A stretch of 64,000 nucleotides of DNA from assembly GCA_005281725.1 (NCBI GenBank), contig SSBO01000009.1:8821831-8885830 (forward strand), read 5' to 3'. Under the pieces are notes generated by a model that was not told the origin of the DNA, ran no database searches, and saw only the letters and a program-made list of their open reading frames with translations. Of the stretch, positions 60,195-64,000 are shown piece after piece. The position numbers were made by a program, and so were the translations under genes. The DNA is from Wuchereria bancrofti (lineage: Eukaryota; Nematoda; Chromadorea; Rhabditida; Onchocercidae). Numbering within the stretch: position 1 is the first letter of the stretch; each line of letters opens with the position of its first letter.

Positions 60195-62752
60195 TTAAAC
60201 AACAAATTCCCGCACAAAATGACGAACCGGTGGTGGTGGTGTTATTGGTTCCGGTACGTAATCCTGAGTACCGTTCTTTTCGATACGACACGGTGGTATC
60301 GGTATTGATTTAACTGATTTCACCCAAAATTCTCTTTGTGCTTTAACTACGGTTGCCCTAAAAACGATAAGAATTAATAATTAACATTTTATTAACATTT
60401 TTCAATTTCCTACATTTGATAGGGTAATTTGAATGAAAAAAAGAATTGATAAATTGAAAGAAACTTTTGTTATGATGAAAATAATAAGAAAGCACTGATA
60501 AAATGATAACTAAAAATGCCATTGATAAAACAATAAAATGATAAGAAAGCAATGCTAAAATGATGAAAGAACATTTTGATAAAAAAAAGTAATAAAAAAG
60601 GAAAAGAAAAAGAAATGAAAAAGACAAACAAAGATGAAAAAAGAAATGATAAGAACTGCTAATAAAATTAAAATTATCATATGAGTTTTACCTTCTAAAA
60701 GAATTACTAATTATTATTTAAATTGATTTTAATTTGTATATTCTTCAAAATACTAATACCAAACCAGATTAAATATTACACATAAAATTGATTAATTAAT
60801 GCACTTAGTGTCTAATCAATCAATTAATAAGCGATTAAGTATTCAATTAAACAATTCAGTCAGATTAATTGATTAATATCCACTAATATTAGCAATTAGA
60901 AGAAAATGTGACTAAATTAAAATTATCCAATTTAGTCATTAAAAAAAATCTTTTAATGTCATTTTATTAAATGGAAATAATTTTACTAACACGAATTGCA
61001 CGTAATCATCATCGCTTAATTCATTTTTCCACCACAATTTAATTTGCTTCTTTTTTTCGTCATGCGAATGTGTCACCGAATTTTTGAATCGAAAACATTG
61101 CTGTTGCCAGGATCCATTATCGTCTAATCGTAAAAATTGTCCAATTCTTTAAAATTAAAAAGATAAATAAATAAAAGTTATCTTGAATGGATTTTTAAAC
61201 GAAAGAAAATTAATTCTGATAGCGATGAAGAAAAAAATTTTTAATTCTTTAAATTCTAAGTACTACTAAGCGACAATTTTTAGTTTTCAGCACTAATTCA
61301 TTATTATTATTATTATGTTTGTTACTATTATTATTATTATTATTATTATTATCATTACCGTTAATAGTAATTATTATTAGCATTAACAACTATTGTTCTT
61401 ACTGCTCTTATTATTACAAATCACAATTTTGTGGTTGCTTTTATTATTATTGTCGTTCCTTATCATACAGCAATTATCATTAATTATCATTACAATCTGT
61501 TATTAATTGCTAGTGTTATAAATAATCATTGTCGTTATTATTGCCAATAATACTAATAATTTTTACTTAAAAAAAGCTTTTTGAATTTAATTGTAAAAAC
61601 AAAGTAATTGTCTATCGCTCTGTCATATCTGAACTGAAAATGTTCCTGAATTTTGCAAAAACATTTATTTTCATCAAATCAAAAAATTTTTTTTAATCTG
61701 TTTACCTTTTACCTTGATTTGGTCCTTTGTAAGAAATTGGTTGAATAGCAAAACCACGAAAGCGATCCGTACTTGTATTTCCTTTCAAATTTACTGCAAT
61801 TATTTATTGTTATTATCGTCATTATTATTATTATTATCACTATTATTATTAATATTATCATCATTATTATTACTGTTATCATTACTAGTATTATCATTAT
61901 TATTATCACTGTTATCACTATTATTATTAATTACTACTATCATGATTATCAAGATAGTTATGGTTTTCACCACTAGTGTTAATTACTATTATTATTTATC
62001 GCTTTTGCTGACATTATGTATACGATCATTATCATCGTATTATTAATAACAATAATTATTTTTTCATTGTCATCGTTATTATTATTAATCACCAATTGCT
62101 GTTATTACTATTATTATTGTTACTATTTATCATCATTATTGCCATTATTAATTTTTCGTATTATTACCATAAATTAAAAATTTTACGTCTTATCGAAATT
62201 GTTGTTCCAATTATTGGTGCAATAATAATTAAATACAATTTTTTTTCTTAAGTTGAAACAAAGAAAAGTTTTGATTTGTGAAATTTCTAATTGTTATGTA
62301 ATTATTATTGTAACAAATTGAATAGAAAATTAATGAGACATACATTCAATAGGTTGATTCATCCAATAGCACTTTTGACGAACTGCGATTTGATATGGTG
62401 GAACAGTAAGCTTAAAAAAAAAAGAAATGAAATTAAAAAATAAAATCAATAACTTTTATGCAATATTTCGAATTTTCCAAGTTCAAATAACAAAAATCAA
62501 AATTATTAAATAGAATTTTAAAAATGGAGGATTTCCAATTATTTCAATTTTTTATAATTTATAATTATTATTATAATTATCATTGTAATTTTAATCTTTT
62601 GTAATTTGGACCTGTAAACCACCAGAATGTTCTACTGCTTCAAGTGGATTCATAGAATCAAATACAGAATGTGTACATGGCGCACCATCAGGCCAACTTA
62701 TCACCACTGTTATCAGCGATAACACACTAAGTGATACTTGTAAACAAGACAT
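60195..62752 (-). CDS. Secreted single-Reeler-domain protein
   Basis: Five exons in minus-strand order, 62752-62612, 62410-62344, 61793-61706, 61146-60991 and 60357-60195, give 204 residues. A signal peptide (MSCLQVSLSVLSLITVVIS) is followed by an N-terminal Cys and the Reeler landmarks: PPYQIAV, then FRGFAIQP (the conserved R-G-F), a Cys-containing strand (WQQQCFRFKNSVTHS), KLWWKNEL, and the closing strand VQFVATVVKAQREFWVKS. A Pro-rich tail PITPPPPVRHFV follows the domain. Small Reeler proteins of this kind include the insect defence proteins (Noduler and l(2)34Fc type), secreted factors tied to immunity; the nematode role is unknown. Exon 3 uses the second of two nearby donors (after GGTAAAAG), the only one in phase. 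Acceptor TTATTTTAG gives a 24-base 5' UTR. Intron 2 carries an ATT/ATC microsatellite. Confidence 0.88.
61290..62170. repeat. ATT/ATC trinucleotide-type microsatellites in Reeler introns
   Basis: Tracts at about 61296-61560 (intron 3) and 61800-62170 (intron 2) consist of ATT, ATC, GTT and ACT triplets. The long Leu/Ile/Ser frames at 61709-62046 on both strands are translations of this tract overlapping Reeler exon 3. Confidence 0.85.
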
Positions 62753-63808
62753 TGTTTTTAGATGTAAAATCTATTTCTAAAATAAGTGATAAGAAAGAAA
62801 AAGTGAAACGTATGCTAAACTGTGATTGTCATTTTCATAACAGTAATCAATCATTCACGCACGAAATATTTACGCAATATTTTGATTACGTAAATTAAAA
62901 AGATTATATCACAATTATATTCTAATTTTTACTTAACAAATATATATAAATGAAAAATAATTTTTTATATGTAATTGATAAGAGTGAATTTAAATTATGA
63001 TTAAAAAGAAAGCAACTTTTAATAAGCTATTATCAGACCTAAAATATTTTTATCTTAAAACCACACATCAAGTTTTGATGTTTCTAAATTATTGATAAGT
63101 GATATTATGAGTAATTTTCTTTTTTTTCGTTTAAAAGCTTACATCAATTAGGTTGAAATATGATGTATTGCTAATTATTAATTAATTAGCAATATATATT
63201 AGTCTTTCAGTATTTGCAAATTTTATTTCAATCTAAAAGATATTATGAGTTACTTGAATTTTATAGTGACTAGCAAATTTACCGAAATTATAAAATTATG
63301 AAAAAAAAACCTTAACTAGAGACTCAAAATTATTCTTCGATTATTTTAATATACTTCCAGTTTTTGTTGCTTATACTTAAATTAAACAAAAAAGAAAACG
63401 AAAAAACCAAACATTTAAAAATAATATTAATAATCAATACTTAAAAATATTATTAATTAAAAATACTTAAAATCATTATCAATAATTAAAACCAAATACT
63501 AAAAATATTAACAATAAATGATATGTTATTAAATTTTTTTGTCTTCTTTTTTCTTTTTTTTTTTCAATCTTTTCTCTTTTAAAATTGTGAAATTTAATAG
63601 AGAATAATATTGAATAATGAAATCAAATTAATTTTGAACAAAAATAAATAAATAAATAAAATCGAATGATATCAATGAAAAATGGGTACATGCACAAAAT
63701 GTGAAATTTTTCTAACAATTGAATTAAGACAAAAAATTTCAGCCGGTTTTATGGGTAAATGTTGATTGAAAGATACCTGGTTGAATGGGTAACCGATAAT
63801 AGTTTGTT
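62753..63808. other. Region upstream of the Reeler gene, no gene seen
   Basis: AT-rich with homopolymers. The putative trans-splice acceptor of the Reeler mRNA lies at about 62777-62780 (CTAA on the plus strand). Nothing else is supported. Confidence 0.4.
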
Positions 63809-63886
63809 TCATGCAGCACCACCCATTTCTTTTGGATACAATATTACACTAATTGCTATTAGAATGAATGAAATGTTTTTTCTCAT
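63750..63886 (-). other. Possible exon at the window edge, with a signal-like micro-ORF
   Basis: On the minus strand an ATG at 63886 opens a 25-residue frame with a signal-peptide-like core (MRKNISFILIAISVILY) ending at TGA 63809-63811. An overlapping frame reads NGWCCMKQTIIGYPFNQ and meets a good donor (CAG|GTATCT, about 63778). The two may belong to different exon boundaries of one gene that continues outside what I can resolve. Evidence is weak. Confidence 0.2.
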
Positions 63887-64000
63887 TTTTTGGTTTTTTT
63901 TTTTTAAATTTTAAACTTTTCAATGTTTGTAAAAAAGGAATGTTTGGGCAAATTAACCACAAATATAAACTTAGGTTAATTTATTTATTATTTAATTGAC

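Noticed and set aside
61709..62046. Leu/Ile/Ser-rich frames on both strands
   Set aside because: Translations of ATT/ATC microsatellite overlapping Reeler exon 3 and intron 2.
1..64000. tRNA, rRNA, CRISPR or bacterial (for example Wolbachia) insert
   Set aside because: No tRNA-like T-arm/anticodon pattern, rRNA core or CRISPR-type spaced repeat was noticed, and no long uninterrupted bacterial-type ORF exists in the window.

Overview
The window looks like nuclear DNA of a parasitic nematode, most likely a filarial or other spirurid worm. The evidence is very high A+T content, many short phase-consistent introns with TTTTCAG-type acceptors, and a splice acceptor a few bases upstream of the start codon of nearly every gene, as expected for spliced-leader trans-splicing. 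The proteins themselves are typical animal ones. The species cannot be fixed from sequence alone. Gene models were built by eye from splice consensus, reading phase and remembered protein families; no search was run.

Layout: 0-6.3 kb is a mosaic of diverged repeats and broken coding fragments. It includes a ~0.4 kb inverted repeat (1321-1731 / 5311-5720) that flanks an intact two-exon gene for a Gly/Tyr-rich secreted peptide (3644-3977, +). 7855-12895 (+) is a 17-exon MCM-binding protein (MCMBP) homologue. 12.9-24.7 kb is AT-rich and gene-poor, with a 52-bp tandem array and ATT/ATC microsatellites. 24735-26963 (+) is a five-exon PB1-domain protein. 27-46 kb is a long stretch with no confident gene; it holds degenerate tandem arrays and a perfect 2136-bp duplication joined by a single N. 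46189-48982 (+) is YIF1, with two apparent GC-AG introns, and 50565-52892 (+) is a 1-acylglycerol-3-phosphate acyltransferase. The right end is on the minus strand: a Reeler-domain secreted protein (60195-62752) and, close downstream of it, a Gln-rich protein ending in a six-cysteine ShKT-like module (about 55245-60072).

Functionally, MCMBP (replication), YIF1 (ER-Golgi traffic) and AGPAT (phosphatidic acid synthesis) are housekeeping genes. The YG-rich peptide, the Reeler protein and perhaps the ShKT-like protein look secreted, a set often linked to cuticle or immunity. The last two may form an operon because they lie head-to-tail at short spacing. Three N runs (5474-5488, 42980, 59814-59819) all sit inside repeated sequence, and at least two of the associated duplications look like assembly artefacts. 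I found no clearly new biological system; the best leads are the YG-rich peptide locus, the Reeler/ShKT-like pair and the PB1-PPxY protein.
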